From Cercopithifilaria johnstoni (taxonomy: Eukaryota; Nematoda; Chromadorea; Rhabditida; Onchocercidae), in the NCBI GenBank assembly GCA_916381525.1, contig CAKAEH010001258.1, positions 1 through 64,000 of the forward strand: DNA of 64,000 nucleotides. Direction: 5' to 3'. The first letter of the stretch is position 1, and every line of letters starts with the position of its first letter. The position numbers and the translations under genes are program-made. The notes under the pieces were generated by a model. That model saw only the letters and a program-made list of their open reading frames with translations, did no database searches and had not been told where the DNA came from. Shown one piece after another: positions 1 through 13,700 of the stretch.

Positions 1-34
<34 letters not shown>
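1..34. repeat. (TAA)n microsatellite
   Basis: Uninterrupted trinucleotide TAA repeat at the very edge of the window, so its full length is not known. Confidence 0.95.
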
Positions 35-35
<1 letters not shown>

Positions 36-954
36 TTCATTTGATACAATTATAATATAATAATCAAAATTTATCTGAAAATAATATCTTTTATTAAATA
101 ATAATTTCATTGAATACTAAAAAGTGATATGATATGCATTGATATATAATTGTAATAATATAATAATTTAGAAAGAGAAATTGTGATTGAACATTGAGCA
201 TTCATTCAATTTTTGATAGGTTAATAAAAATCTTTTATTATCATTTCTATTATATTAAGAAATCTCAAGGGATTAGTCATTGAATTGAAAGCATCTTTCA
301 AACTTCAGAAATTTTAATTTAGAATAAATCGAAGCAATTTGATAAATGCAAAGTTGCTATTCTGGTTTAAAAAAAAAGATGTCATTTAATTGAGAAAAAT
401 GTAAATAAATCATCTCCAGAAAAGTATGAAATTTAGAAAAGTCACAGTTGAAAAATTTCAACAGTGTTATTTGCCCTGAATTTTTGTAGATGCTATTGAA
501 GTGATGAGAGGGAAGGAAGAGTCCTTATTACAGGGCATTTATGGTAAAACGGAAGGCTCTAGAAAATGGTGGAGTGTTATGTTACTGCATTTTTAATGCA
601 TGTGTACAGTTATGTTTGTTAAGTTTGAAAGGAGATAGAAGTAAATTAGAATGAGAAAATCCTTCCGCCTTTTGTCGCCTAAAATTATTTAAAGAGGTTG
701 AAGAAGATGGCCGAAAGGGGTAACTGTCATTGACCTCTGAAATGAGATTTGCGCACCATCACAATCTCTCTCCTATACCAATAGCAGCAGTAGCACGAAA
801 TCATTTTCATCCTTTCCTACTTATCTATCATTTGACTTTCTGAAAGTAACGGACATTTTTGTTGTTGACCCAATCACTACAAGTATTATTAACTTCAGGG
901 CAATAATAATATTCGGGTAGATTTCAGCGGCTCAACCGACGGAACGCTTCTAAT
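1..954. other. 5' flank of the noah-like gene, no gene seen
   Basis: The stretch opens with a (TAA)n microsatellite at about 1-34 followed by AT-rich DNA. I see no coding exon. Bases from about 650 to 950 are clearly richer in G+C than the rest and lie just upstream of the start codon at 955, so promoter function is a reasonable inference, but no specific motif can be named. Confidence 0.5.
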
Positions 955-3900
955 ATGCATCTTTCTAACGATGCGTCATCACTTCTCTATCATTATTCAC
1001 ATCTTATCATAATCGCATTTTTTTCTGCATTCGCTTCAGTTGAAATACAAGAAATTCGTAAGTTTATTTTTGTTTTTTTTTACACTTTCATTAATTAATA
1101 ATTACTGCTACTCCTTATAAGTTTCATAATGAATTGTGTGAAATTTCATAAAATAGCTGCTATTATATTATTATCATTCCATCTATTTCAGAAATCATAA
1201 ACATTTATTACGAAAATGTGTCCTTTGAAACTATTCAAACAATTTAGTTCAATTTTCTGAAAAGTTTCTCTCTTTTAAAAGTTTCAATTCCTTTAATTCA
1301 TGGAATACAATAAAAGAAAATCAAAATTGTTCGAACTATTTATCTCTACTAATTACAAAATAAAAAAATGGCTTAATTAGAATATTTTTTTTGTTGTCAT
1401 TATCAATATCTAATTAATACAATGAATTCTTCTCTTTTAAATTGTTATGACAGTTTTTGTTAGTAAAGGTAACCAATTTTACTCATAAAGTTGACAACTT
1501 TTCATTAAAGATAAATGAATATTATTGTTTAGAATTGAAATGAAAACATTTCTTCAATTTTCTTCTGTTGATGAATTTGTAAACATTTTTTTTAAATCAA
1601 ATTGCTTGCGCTTTCAGCAAATCATAATATTTTAATGTTATTTGTGATAATTTTAAAGTTAACAGTTATAAAGTTAATAGGAATTGTTAATGATTGATTT
1701 AAATAAGAAATCGATGTTACTAATCTCTTATAAATTTAAAAGCTAACAATATTTGATTGTTTTACATCAAAGAATTTTTAAAAGTCCGATGACATACATT
1801 TTGTGGAATAGAAAATTGGATGGGATAAGTTGTTTTATTCTTGAAATTGTCCCCCATATTAATGACACCCATATGATCCTTTCTTTCATTTAGATTGGTT
1901 GTAAACAAAAAGAATAAGCCATTCTTCTTTTTTTTATAATTAATGAAAATTGGGTTATTTCTGTTATACAATGAATAATTTTTATACTGTAGAAATGATA
2001 TCTTTTGATAAATTTTCATCAAAAAAAACATTTTAATATTTACTATAAATGCAAAATGTAAATATTTTGTTGTTATTTATTTTTAAATAAATTAATAAAA
2101 TTTGAAAATTGAGAGAATGAAATTATGTATAAAAGAATTTGAATACATTTTTCCTTTCAATTTCTTTTTCATCAAAAGATGAACAAATTTCTTTCTGTTA
2201 ATCGATGGTAAATGAACCATTCAAAATAATACAAATAGAAGTTATCATTGAAGAATGAGAGCCGAAGAAGTATAAAGCGATAGAACTCGTTAATCACTAA
2301 AGTTGCTTCTAACTTTTCCTTATCATTCTTATTTGGACTAATTTCTCTATCAACTCTGATTACCTTACATAAATAATTTTGATATTATTGGAAATGAAAT
2401 TTTTAAATGTTTTAAATGCAAAGAAAGAATGTTTAAATTGCAGCATCGTATTCGTCATGTAACAAAGGTGAATCACCCGTCTTTTTGCTTCAACATAATG
2501 CTACCGCGGGCAAAATTCTAAAGCGGGCTTCAACAGCAAATCTTGTGGATTGTGCCGATCTTTGTTCTACTAATGATGTTAGTTCAATTTTTGAAATTTT
2601 TCTTAAAAACTGTTTCAATTCTTGGATGGAAAATGATATAAAGAAGATTTCAGGAATGTTTGGCAATAACCTATCAAGATAAAGAATGCAAAATGTTATC
2701 AAGTATCGGTGAGCCAGTCGAGCGTTCAGATGATTACATATTGTTGAGCAAAAATTGCGCTAAAGTAATTTGTTGTTTCATAATTTTCTCGACAATTTTT
2801 TGTAAATAATTTATTGAGTTATGATGAGTCCATCTGAGAAACATTTCATATTTCGATTATTGTGATTTTATATGATTGTAATGATTTTCACATTTTTATC
2901 TTCATCACTTTACTAATACAACAATGTTGAATTGACCAAATGGGCATATCACAAATAAGTAAAATAATGATAAGACATTTGCATTATTTTTGAATTTGTT
3001 AAGGATGAAATAAATGCATGAAGAGAGTAATAAAGTAGTATTCAAAGATGATATAAATGAAATTTCTAGTTATATCATTATAAATGAATAAAATTTAATT
3101 CGTAGAGTGCGCGGATCTGTTCATCGCCATTTCAATTCGATGCATACGAACAAAAAATTTTGGTTGGCTTTGCTCGCGAGGTTTGTTTCTTAACAAATAC
3201 TAAGAGCCTTAACAAATAACAATAGTCTATTTTAAAAAATGTCTACCTATTATTTTTAGCTTAGTTGTTATTTTAAAATAACAGCTTCGAAAAAAGTTTT
3301 TTTCACTTTCAAATTTTCAAGTACTTATCGTTCAAAATAGCCTTTGTTGTAATTGCAAACAATAGATGCATATTTAATCAGCAACTAAATTTTTATGAAT
3401 TAATTAAAATTTTTATTACATGCGTTTTCTCGCTTTTATTATGTTCAATTATCTCTTATAGGTTATATCAGCTGACTCATTGTCACTATGTCTAGCAGCT
3501 TGTTTGAATGCATTTGATTCTTTCGGTTTTGAATGTGAATCAGTGATGTATTATCCGATTGATTCGGAATGCATTCTGAATACCGAAGATCGTTTGGATC
3601 GACCTGATTTGTTTGTGGATGAATTAGATGATAATGTCATTTATTTGGATAACAACTGCGCTGGATGTATATTACTTTGTGAAATATTGTCTAATCATTA
3701 ACTTACTTGCGTTCATTACTGACAAATATTTCTTCCATCATAGTGATGAAAGTTTTATCCTCGATTTAGCACGCAGACGCTTATCACTTCTCATGAATCA
3801 GAATTGATTCTATTACCTCTGGGAAATCGATACTCTTTAGTCTAAAAAAATTATCTATGAAAAGAAGCTAACTATAAACAATTGCAGTTAGATCAGTTAC

Positions 3901-6900
3901 TCTTTTGAAATAGAATCAATGACCAAAAAGTTATTTCATTGAGATCACTGATCTGATCGTTACTAATAATGATAACAATGATAGATTTTAGCGCAGTGTT
4001 ATGCTCCATACATTACACAATACATTGCCGTCGCAAATCGGCAGTTAGCTAATGAACTTGACAGGCAACTGATAGCTGATCGTGAGTCATGCGAATCGTT
4101 GTGTGCTCAACGACTGTCTACAACGGTAAACCGCTTGAGTAATAATAAGATAAATTTAAATTGGGCAAATTTAAAAATTTAAAAATTTGTCCTGTGATAA
4201 GTTCATCTTTGAGAAATTTCCACCTTTCTTACTCTTCTAGTATATGAACCGATCAGTATATGAACCGATCAGTCTAAAATTTTATATCATCCATATTATG
4301 GATGAAATTTTTCTGTATTCATTCACTGATCAATTTTCCCTCTTTCAAAATGTTAATATAAAGGAGGAATCGTTTAACCATTACTGAAAGTATTAATTAT
4401 TCAGGCTAACGATTTCAACTGTAAATCATTCATGCATAATCCGGAAACTAACGTTTGTATACTTTCGGATGAACGTTCCAAGCCGCTTGGTCGTGGAAAT
4501 TTGGTAGAAGCTAACGGTTTCACATATTATGAGAAGAAGTGTTTTGCATGTAAGTTTTCAAAATAGTGAAATTATTTCTTCTTTCTACAATTAATACGAT
4601 GAAACGAAATGATATTTGACTTCATTTTGAAATAGAATTATTACATTGCTATTTAACAGATAATTAGCATATCAAAGTGATCCTGAAAACATTATTCTTT
4701 TTCAATTCATATTTTAATAGATTTTAGCGCCACGAACATGTCGTAATGTACCGTCATTTGAGCGTGTACCACAAATGATACTCGTTGGTTTTGCTGCATT
4801 CGTTATGGAAAATGTACCATCGGTGACAATGTGTCTTGATCAGTGCACAAAGTGAGTTAATTACTTATTAATTCAAGATATCAATATCTCTATTATTAAA
4901 GGAGTTTCGTTTATATGTCGTTGTAACCTTTAATCTTTAACCGAATTGTTTCGGTGATATGTCATATATTTCAAATATATGTGTGTATGAATGAAATAGA
5001 AGAATGATAAATATTATCGCTACCGTAGTCCATTTTTTTGAAAAATTTTAATGCCATTACTGAGTTAAATAAATCTTTTAATTTCTGATTTAAATGGCTA
5101 CGATAGCTTTTTTAAATTTTTTGATGACGACGAATTTTTTTGATTTTCAGTCCTCCACCGGAAACTGGAGAAAATTTCGAATGCAAATCTGTGATGTATT
5201 ATTATAACGAGCAAGAATGTATTTTAAATGCTGAAACACGAAAAAATAAACCGGATTTATTTATACCAGAAGGAGAGGAATTTCAAGTTCGGAATTTAAA
5301 ACTGATCCAGAATTATTTGATTTCAAACGAAAATTTTTTTTTAAATATACAATATTGTGTGTTTTATGTTAATTTGATTTAACAAATAGCAACACTTTTA
5401 CATATTTATTGCCCATTTTCTGAAAAATTGGAAAATTTATTGCAACTTTTGATTGAATTTATTTCTTCCATTAACTTTGTTAATTTTTTTATTTTATAAT
5501 TAGAAAAAAAGAACAATTCAAAATCTTTGCAATTCATTTTTTCTTATCTATTAGCAGCTAATTAAATACCTCATTTCAGGTTGATTACTTTGATATCATT
5601 TGTCATTTGCATCCTGAAACATGTCCAAATGGTACAACATTACATACCATACGTACAATCAATGCAGCACTTCCTGAAGGCGAAGGATCGATTCATATTC
5701 TGCAATCAGCAGGAAATTCAGTTGCTGATTGCATGACAAAGTTTGCTTTTAGCAAATCAGATTAGCTTTTTATCTTTAAATCGCATTTTTAAAATAGATG
5801 CTAAACTATGCGAATGATAAATTGCGTTGTAATTGTAATAATATGGGATGGTAGTAATGTTTTCAATTTCAGTGAGAATATTATTATCATTACTGTTGTT
5901 GTTGATTTCAGATGTTACGAAATGGCTCCTGAGAAATGTCGGGCATTCAATTTTGATAAGCAGACATCTGATTGTGATCTGTTATATGTTGATGGGAAAA
6001 CAACCTTACGACCTGCAGTTCATTCGGGCATTGATCTCTACGACCTTCATTGCCTTAATCGTAAGAAGCATTCTGAAAATTCTCTTTCACCAATTTATGT
6101 GTGATACAGATAGGCTCAAATTATTCATTATTGAAAAGCATAATATGAATGGGTTAGAGGGAGAAGGAAAGATAATCACTTGTACAGCGTAAATAACAAG
6201 AACGGGGAGAGGAACGATCTTAAATTCTTTGACATAAATTTACTACATCAAAATCTACGAGTGAATTAGCCATTTGAAAAGGCGAAATACATTTTCGTTC
6301 ATTTTAATCATATATGCTAATGTTTCAATTTTTTAAGGAATACATTTGTTTTGAAATAATTCATAAATTTTAATTTTATAAAAATGAAAGAAAGAGCGAG
6401 TTATATCAAATAAGAAAAAGAACATTTTTTACTGAGTTTTCTGGAAAGTAAACATTCAAAAAAATCATAAAAAATATTAAAAAGTAGTACATATATGTAA
6501 ATGTAAACAATTTCCGAAAGGTAACATTTGTCAAATCACTCAACAATTATACATCTATAGCTATCTGAAGAATAAAGATAAGATCAAAAAATCATTATCT
6601 GTTTTCCAGAAGCAAAAGTTTGCACAGAGCAAAATGATGTAACACGATTTTCGAGATATTTATATAGTATATATGATGCAGTACCATCACAATTCTACGA
6701 AACAACTGCTCTCACAAATTGTCTTAATCTTTGTTCATCTTCCGAACGGTCCATTTTATATTTGTTGTGATTTTATTTCATTTCATTTATCCATATTCTT
6801 CCTAAACTTTTTCATAAAGTCATTCAATTCAAAATCAATCTTATTTTAAAGTCAAATTGAAATTTTTGTAATTTTACTATTGCCAGCATGCAATAAGCAA

Positions 6901-9900
6901 AAATGTAAGTGCTTTAAAATGATCAAACTTATTTAGTTGCGAAGGTGTAAATTACAACAGAAGGAATGGTCGGTGTGAACTGTTTGATAAGATTGAAGGG
7001 AATGGAAAGCCAAATGATTTCACAGACTTTTACAAAAATCTTTGTGTGGTAAAAGAAGTAGAATCAGAATACAGCGCCGCTGCCAATGTTCCCAAGCATC
7101 TCCTTCAGAATGTTTCAGATTCGTTAATTGCTCACAAACAAGAAGCTAAAACAAATATTATTGCAGCAAAAGTAAACTTTTTCATTTACAGTTTCTTTAA
7201 TTAGAGTGAGCTAGTTCAGAATTGATTGAATAAAACCTTTTAGACAAAGCCTTTCCTACGAGAACAAGAAGCGCAACGACGAGCTCCAGAAACTATAAGT
7301 AAGGCAGTTGCGCCTTCAGAAAAAGTAAGTAGTGGTGCGGGATCATCAGCTGATGCAAAACTGACCATTTCTTCATCCGGAAAACTTCAAAGACCTGTTG
7401 TACAAATCGCTGCGAATGCATTGCAAACAATTTGTAATTACGAAGGCATCAAAGTGCAGGTTATTCTTAATTAAATTAATAATATGTTTAACATAGCAGT
7501 GCTAACTTATTACTTACTTTTCAATTATAATGCATTGAAAAATATACTGAAATTCGTCACATTGCAGGTGAGAAATGCAGAGGCATTCTCGGGAGTGATG
7601 TTTGCTAAAAACAAATACGAAACCTGTCGGGTAGAGGTTACGGACAGTGAAAGTGCAACGTTAGTAATTGGTTTACCACCTAATTTTGGTTCAAAAATGG
7701 TAACTAACGAAAAGATTGTCACTGATCAGGCGCATGCCCAACAAGCAATAACCGGAAGTGATAAATTGGATAAACCAGCGGATGAATTGCGTATAAAGCG
7801 ACAGGCTGCCGAACTACAAAGAGATTGCGGAATCCAAGATATGGTGCGTTGTAAATGCAATTTAAACAATAACTTCTCTACAATAGCCTACGAACTTCAT
7901 TATTCTTTTATTGGTTCTGTTCAGCACGGAATTAGTGTGCAACATATAAGATGATGATTGTGATCCTTAACAAGTCAAGTTAGATAACTTGCTACCATTT
8001 TAAATAATTCTAGAGTGAGCGGATGAATTGCGGTTATGAAATCGAAAGGAACTGTAAAATTATTTTCATTCCTGATAACAGTGCTTTCAGAACAATGGTA
8101 CTTACAAGTCAACGGTAGTTGTCCAGACGAATAATTTAGGTATACCTGGACTGGTAACTTCTATGGATCAGATTTTTGAAGTGAGCTGTGATTACAGTTC
8201 AATGCTTGGTGGAAAAGTTACTGCTGGTGCTAATCTTACAATTAAGTAAGTAATTTTGCACTTCAAAGGTCAACTCCTTATGGTACTTCAATTACTTCAG
8301 ATAGAATGAAAGATTGTTCATTTAACAAAAAATTTCAGTGGTCCCGAAGCATCCCTTATTCAACCACGAGGAAAAATTGAACTTGGCAATCCAGTGCTGA
8401 TGCAAATGTTGAGCGGACAAGGAGAGTATCAACCTGTTCTACAAGTGCTGATTTTTAAATGATTTACTTTGTAATTCATTTATGTAGTTCATACTTGATA
8501 GCATTCATTTTCTGAAAAAGAAAACATTGTGAATTTTGCCACATTTTTTAGGCCAAACTGGGTGACATCCTACAATTGCGTTGGGAAATAATGACAATGG
8601 ATGAAGAACTTGATTTCTTCGTTCGAGATTGTTTTGCTGAACCAGGAACTGCTACTTTAAATGCAGAAGAAAATTTACAGCTCATTGCAAATGGGTATGC
8701 TACATTTACAAAAAAAAGAAAGCTGATCGAAATTTGGTATAAAGAAATAATAAAATCAATTTGCATTACACCTAATGAATATTTCTTTTTTTCGAAATCC
8801 ATTAAATAAAACTATTTTTAACATTGAAAATATTCAGTTTAATATTGAATATTATTTCTATTATCATTTGTTAATGCTGCCATTTAAGTTGTCCAACACC
8901 AGCTGTATCGCAGAAAATTATGCCTGACCCGATAGAAGTGATATCCTCCTCAGTAAAGATAGCAAATATGCAAGCATTTCGATTTGATTCGTCTAGTGTT
9001 GTCAGAATAACATGTCATCTGGATATTTGCATGAAGAGCTGCAAAGAGGTGATATATCATATATATTAAATTTCTAGGCTTTAATTACAATAAATAAGAT
9101 AGCTAGAAATGTTTTTTAAGGTTTATCCACGAATCTCGTTTCACCAAATATTATGAAATAAAATTTCAATTAAATTTATTTTTAAGGTGACGTGTCAACT
9201 AGGCAAAGAACAAAAACAATCGTGGGGTAGAAAGAAGCGCAGTACTACCAATTCAGTTACTGATTGTAAGTGAAGAATATCAATGTTGCTGGGCGGGTTA
9301 AGTGGATTCATTTCGCGTTTTGGTTTTCCTGGTATTTTACAAGAATCGCTTGACTAATTGTTATCTGGATGCAAACACTAACCTCATTATGACAAGTGTA
9401 ATCACACCAATTTACTATTCCATATTTCAGTAACAAAAATAGTCACGTTTGAAAGAGTGTAACATATTGTATCAAGTGGTTGCAGGTCTACTCCGTCACT
9501 TAGAAATCATATTTCAAAATGACTTCCACACACTTAAACTTTTTATCCTTCATGCATTAATTTTTCAGATGAAACGGAAAGGTATAGAATCCCGAAACGC
9601 GCTCAAGCTACAACATCCTTAATAGTGATAGATCCTCTTCAACAAGTTGCCGAATCAGCGGCCCTTGCACGATCACAAACTTTCGACCTTATGCAAGAAG
9701 TCTGACTTACATTTTTTTTTTATTTTTTAACACAATCATACAACGTCTAAGCAAAAAAAAAATGTTTAAAAAAATCATTTTCAGGAACCGAAGATGACAA
9801 TAACTGCTCTACCAGGACAGCTATGTATGGCCAAAACATCATTGCTTGCTATTTTTGGTCTTCTTCTTACTGTCACAGCCATACAGGCTATTGTTGTTGC

Positions 9901-9949
9901 TCATTATGTATTCCAAAGGCTAACAGGGAATTATAAAAAAAAATATTAA
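955..9949 (+). CDS. noah-1: NOAH-like PAN/ZP apical extracellular matrix protein
   Basis: Nematode homologue of Drosophila NompA, a cuticle or apical matrix protein linking epidermis and sense organs to cuticle. Exons in phase: 955-1057, 2444-2577, 2654-2764, 3106-3180, 3462-3666, 3992-4125, 4405-4549, 4728-4851, 5151-5286, 5580-5740, 5912-6060, 6610-6763, 6937-7171, 7244-7459, 7568-7843, 8091-8245, 8339-8444, 8552-8694, 8889-9048, 9187-9265, 9569-9699, 9785-9949; about 1098 residues. A hydrophobic signal peptide lies in exon 1. Six PAN/apple-like Cys modules follow at roughly 40-115, 121-205, 211-300, 304-395, 400-490 and 495-580, then a linker and a ZP domain (about 687-985). A furin-type RKKR site sits at 989-992 and a transmembrane helix at about 1062-1084, with a short cytoplasmic tail. 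This order matches NOAH proteins. The length suggests noah-1 rather than noah-2, but I could not test orthology. The exon 12 donor (6764) and exon 21 donor are the least certain joins. Confidence 0.88.
4239..4270. repeat. 16-bp perfect tandem duplication
   Basis: Two adjacent identical 16-base units (agtatatgaaccgatc) in the noah-like intron between exons 6 and 7. It is a simple local duplication with no coding effect. Confidence 0.95.
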
Positions 9950-10720
9950 GAGTTAAGTATCACCAAATTTGCTATCCCTCACAACAATTAATCCGAAGCT
10001 TTAACCTGACGATAATCGAACAAAGCTCTAGCTTTTGAGTCATACTAAATCCTAACGAGATCCTACTGCTGTCCTTATTGTGTAGATTATGTTCATGAAA
10101 AAGCTGCACAGTATCAGCCAATATGCTAAAGAATTCCAAATGAATAAAAATTCATTTATTTCACCTAAGTATAGGGTCCTTCGATCAATGCACTGCAAAA
10201 CTCTTCGCTTGGATTTCGATCAAACATAGACATATTTTGTTAATAGTTGTTTCTTTCACCGTTTAGTTGTTTCTGTTGAAACGTTATTTCTTAGTTCCAG
10301 TGTTGTCCATAATGAAATTTATGTTCCTTTTACGACAAAGTATTAAATGCGAGCAAAGATCAAGATTTTCTGACCTAAACATAAACACAATGTACAAATG
10401 CAACATAAAACATAAAACGCAATGTACAAAACTTTTAGTAGTGTTTCGATGTTAGTTTAATGTTAGTTTAATAGTCAGCCTCTTTTAAAACTTTGCTTTT
10501 GAACATACAACGACCAAGTTAACAAAATTTCAGCAATAAACAAAGACAACTATCTCTCAATGAGCAAGCTTTCACAGCAGCTGAGCGCAGATTAATCAAT
10601 TGAATAACGTGGCGAATAAACATCTGCGATACATTATTAGTGAGTTTTACTGCGGAAGAATTTGACAATTAATGGTAAGCAAATTAGAAAAAACTTCCAT
10701 CATTGTATTATCTAACTAGC
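9950..10720. other. Convergent intergenic region, 3' UTRs
   Basis: About 770 bases lie between the stop codon of the noah-like gene (+) and that of BOP1 (-). An AATAAA-type polyadenylation signal near 10141-10146 could serve the plus-strand gene. The 62-codon plus-strand ORF at 10267-10455 has no recognisable features and is probably chance. Confidence 0.5.
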
Positions 10721-13700
10721 TTAAGTGAATAAAGCAATTGAACCATCAACATGTGCAGTTATCAACCACGGTTGCGTGGGATGAAATATTGCGGCTAGAA
10801 TTGAAAGACCATTTCTTTGAGGTGTTTGAGTACGTAACCTTCGTACTGGCACGAATTCATTCTCTTTGAATGGATCACTGCTGATTCGGGCATAATACAC
10901 AAGTGCGGTTGAATCATCAGATACAGTTGCTATTAATGGATACCTGAAAAACCAAGAAACTAAAAAGCTATCAAAAAGTCTATTTTCAAAATGTTGAAAA
11001 TTATATTTATCAAATAATTTAAAAGCGCATGCACTTCCTTTCTCATACCAGCAGGTAACTTCAAAAAAAAAGCAATGTGGGTGCTGACAAATCTAACATC
11101 CTTAAAATATTTTGAACTATGTTCTGAAGTTTGTTAAATCAAGATGAAGGATTATGACTAACAAACATCCGTCTAAGACATTGTTTCCGCTTCATGAGAG
11201 GAAACAAAGTTTCAAATCTTCAGTGTTCCGAGATATATGACATTAAATTCACTGACATCCTTCTCATTTCCGTTAACCACCGGGTTAATGAGATACAAAG
11301 TAATGTATATTCGAAATGTATTAGATGCAATAAACAAAGGAATATTTCTCATATTTCAGGAGTGGATCTAAAAAACCTACATACTCTTAGGAGATAAGAG
11401 CCCAATGAGATAATTATGCCTCAACATAGGTACAACATCACTTCGTCATTTAGGTTTATCTTCCCATTACAAAAAATGAGAACTGAAAGCAAACCTTATA
11501 TGCTGTGTCACTGCGCGAATAGCAGCTGTATGATGTTTGACACTTTTCCATGGCTTACTAGAAAGTTGCAAATCGATCCATGAAAAAATCCTATCGTGGC
11601 CGCCAACAAACACATTGTTACCTCGAAAGTCGACATGCATGGAGCTTACCCATTGTGATCCGGTCATGATCTTCTTTTTCAGCTGACACTTTGACAAATC
11701 ATACATTCGTATATACCTTTGTGTTCCAACAAACAGAAGAGGCTCACATGGATGGAATGATAATACTGTCATAAGGCCTTTTAAGCGAGAAAAGGGTCGC
11801 TGAAAATTAATAAGATTATTTCAAGAAGTCATTAAGCTGAAACTCCGAAATTTCAAAGCTTTCGACAATCAGATCTTATCTTACCCATCGCAAGGATTAT
11901 TGCTTACCTGAGATTTACATTTTGAAAGTTGATGTATATAAATAAGTTTCGGCGACTTCGAATTAGCAAACGTTGCAAAATAATCGCCTTTGTGATGCCA
12001 TACTACTTGACGTGCAACCTAAAAAATAAAATATAATATACTCTCAACGTAATTGCATCCTGCAATGTAAATGTAACTGCAGTACGAATTACATTACACT
12101 CAATAATTAACTGTGCTAACTTCAACATGAATGAAAAAATCTTGAATTTCGTAAAAGGGATTTGAGACGATTATATTACGGCATTATTATTCCGAAACAA
12201 AAAATAACGTATGCAGACATTATAATGGAGAAATTCGAAGTAGAACCTACATATCCAAGATCAATTGACATCTTTCCTTTTCCCTCATATTTCCATTCTA
12301 AAGTATCACTTTCTGAAGATTCACATCGAAGTTTTGATAAATATTCCGTAGTAGCTGTGATATGATGGCGATCTCCACAGTAAGAATTTGTCAAAATCAT
12401 TTTATTCAATTCCATTGTAACAGCCAAAAGTGTCCAGTTCGTAAGAGGGCAATAAGCCACACTAGTTATTGGACCTTCCAAGTTTATTGTCTACAATGTT
12501 TGCATTTTCATTACAAAAAATGAATATAATATAATCGGAGTAGAAGGATTATTATCCCTTGAAAACTTATAAAAATACATGTTTACTACTTCCTATTGTG
12601 AGGCTTAATAGATGTTCACCAAGTGTGTAGTGATATAAATATGGTTTAAGTAATAATGTGAGCAAGAACTCTAAAAAATACCTAACAATAACTGAAATTT
12701 AAAAATCAATTGATGTGTGCATATTAATCGATATACTCTTGGACTTATTTCCAAGTTTTTAAGCTTATAAAAACATTTTAAGAGTTTCTATTGCGTTGGT
12801 TAAATCTGTTTTAAAAAAATGTATAAAAATCAGTACTTTGAGACATCTCCCATCACATATAGACCACAGTCGTAGCTTTCCATCCTCGCCACCTGATGCA
12901 AAGATTTCCGTTGATTCAGGTTCAAACGACAAACTCCTCACTTGCCCGGAATGACCAAGTATACGCTTTAAAAAAATTAACAAAATGAATTAGATTTGGA
13001 AACTAATCCATGTCATGAAGATTCATCAACATCTTTTATTTAATGGCATTAAATAAAAAAGTAAAACTTACGAAACTTTGTGTCGTTGGGAAAGGACGCA
13101 TTTCCGCTAAATTAGGAAGTTCAGGAAGCAACTCCGCATGGTCAACATTCAACTGAAAAAGATTATACATATATATATATATGTATATATATATGATATA
13201 TATATATCAATTAAAAGACGACTTTTTTGCTTTAAAAAAATTTATCAAAACATGTCAATTAAAATACCTTCATTTTCCTTTGTCGTGGGGCTAAGTATAA
13301 ATCAAGACATCGCTGATAAAGATCGTTATAAAATCGATCATATGCTGGCACTTTTCTCAAACAATCATATTTTTTTGGAACGAAGTCCAGTTGCCGATCT
13401 TCTGGATCCATTTCCTAATTTTTTTTCAGATTAAAAATTATGATAAAGCTATGCCAGCAAGAAATGTAAAAAATACATATTAGAAGAAAATCACTTGACA
13501 AAGAAATTCTGCTAACCTCCCATTTCTTCAGTTCTTCCTCATCACACAAATATTCTCTCGGCGGATTATAACTTTCAGCATGTCCCGGTAAAGAAACTTT
13601 TGGTGCAGGAAAATGCATTCGTATCCTAGCCAATTCACTTTTCGTTTTTTCGCTGGACGAATCATCCGCCCATAAGTCATAAACCTATATTTAGAAAAAG

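Noticed and set aside
5848..6192. 114-codon ORF on the plus strand
   Set aside because: It overlaps the real noah-like exon 5912-6060 in another frame and runs into the intron.
6747..6752. Alternative donor for noah-like exon 12 (GTCCAT)
   Set aside because: Also in phase, but the donor at 6764 (GTTGTG) is closer to consensus and keeps a normal PAN Cys spacing; both remain possible.
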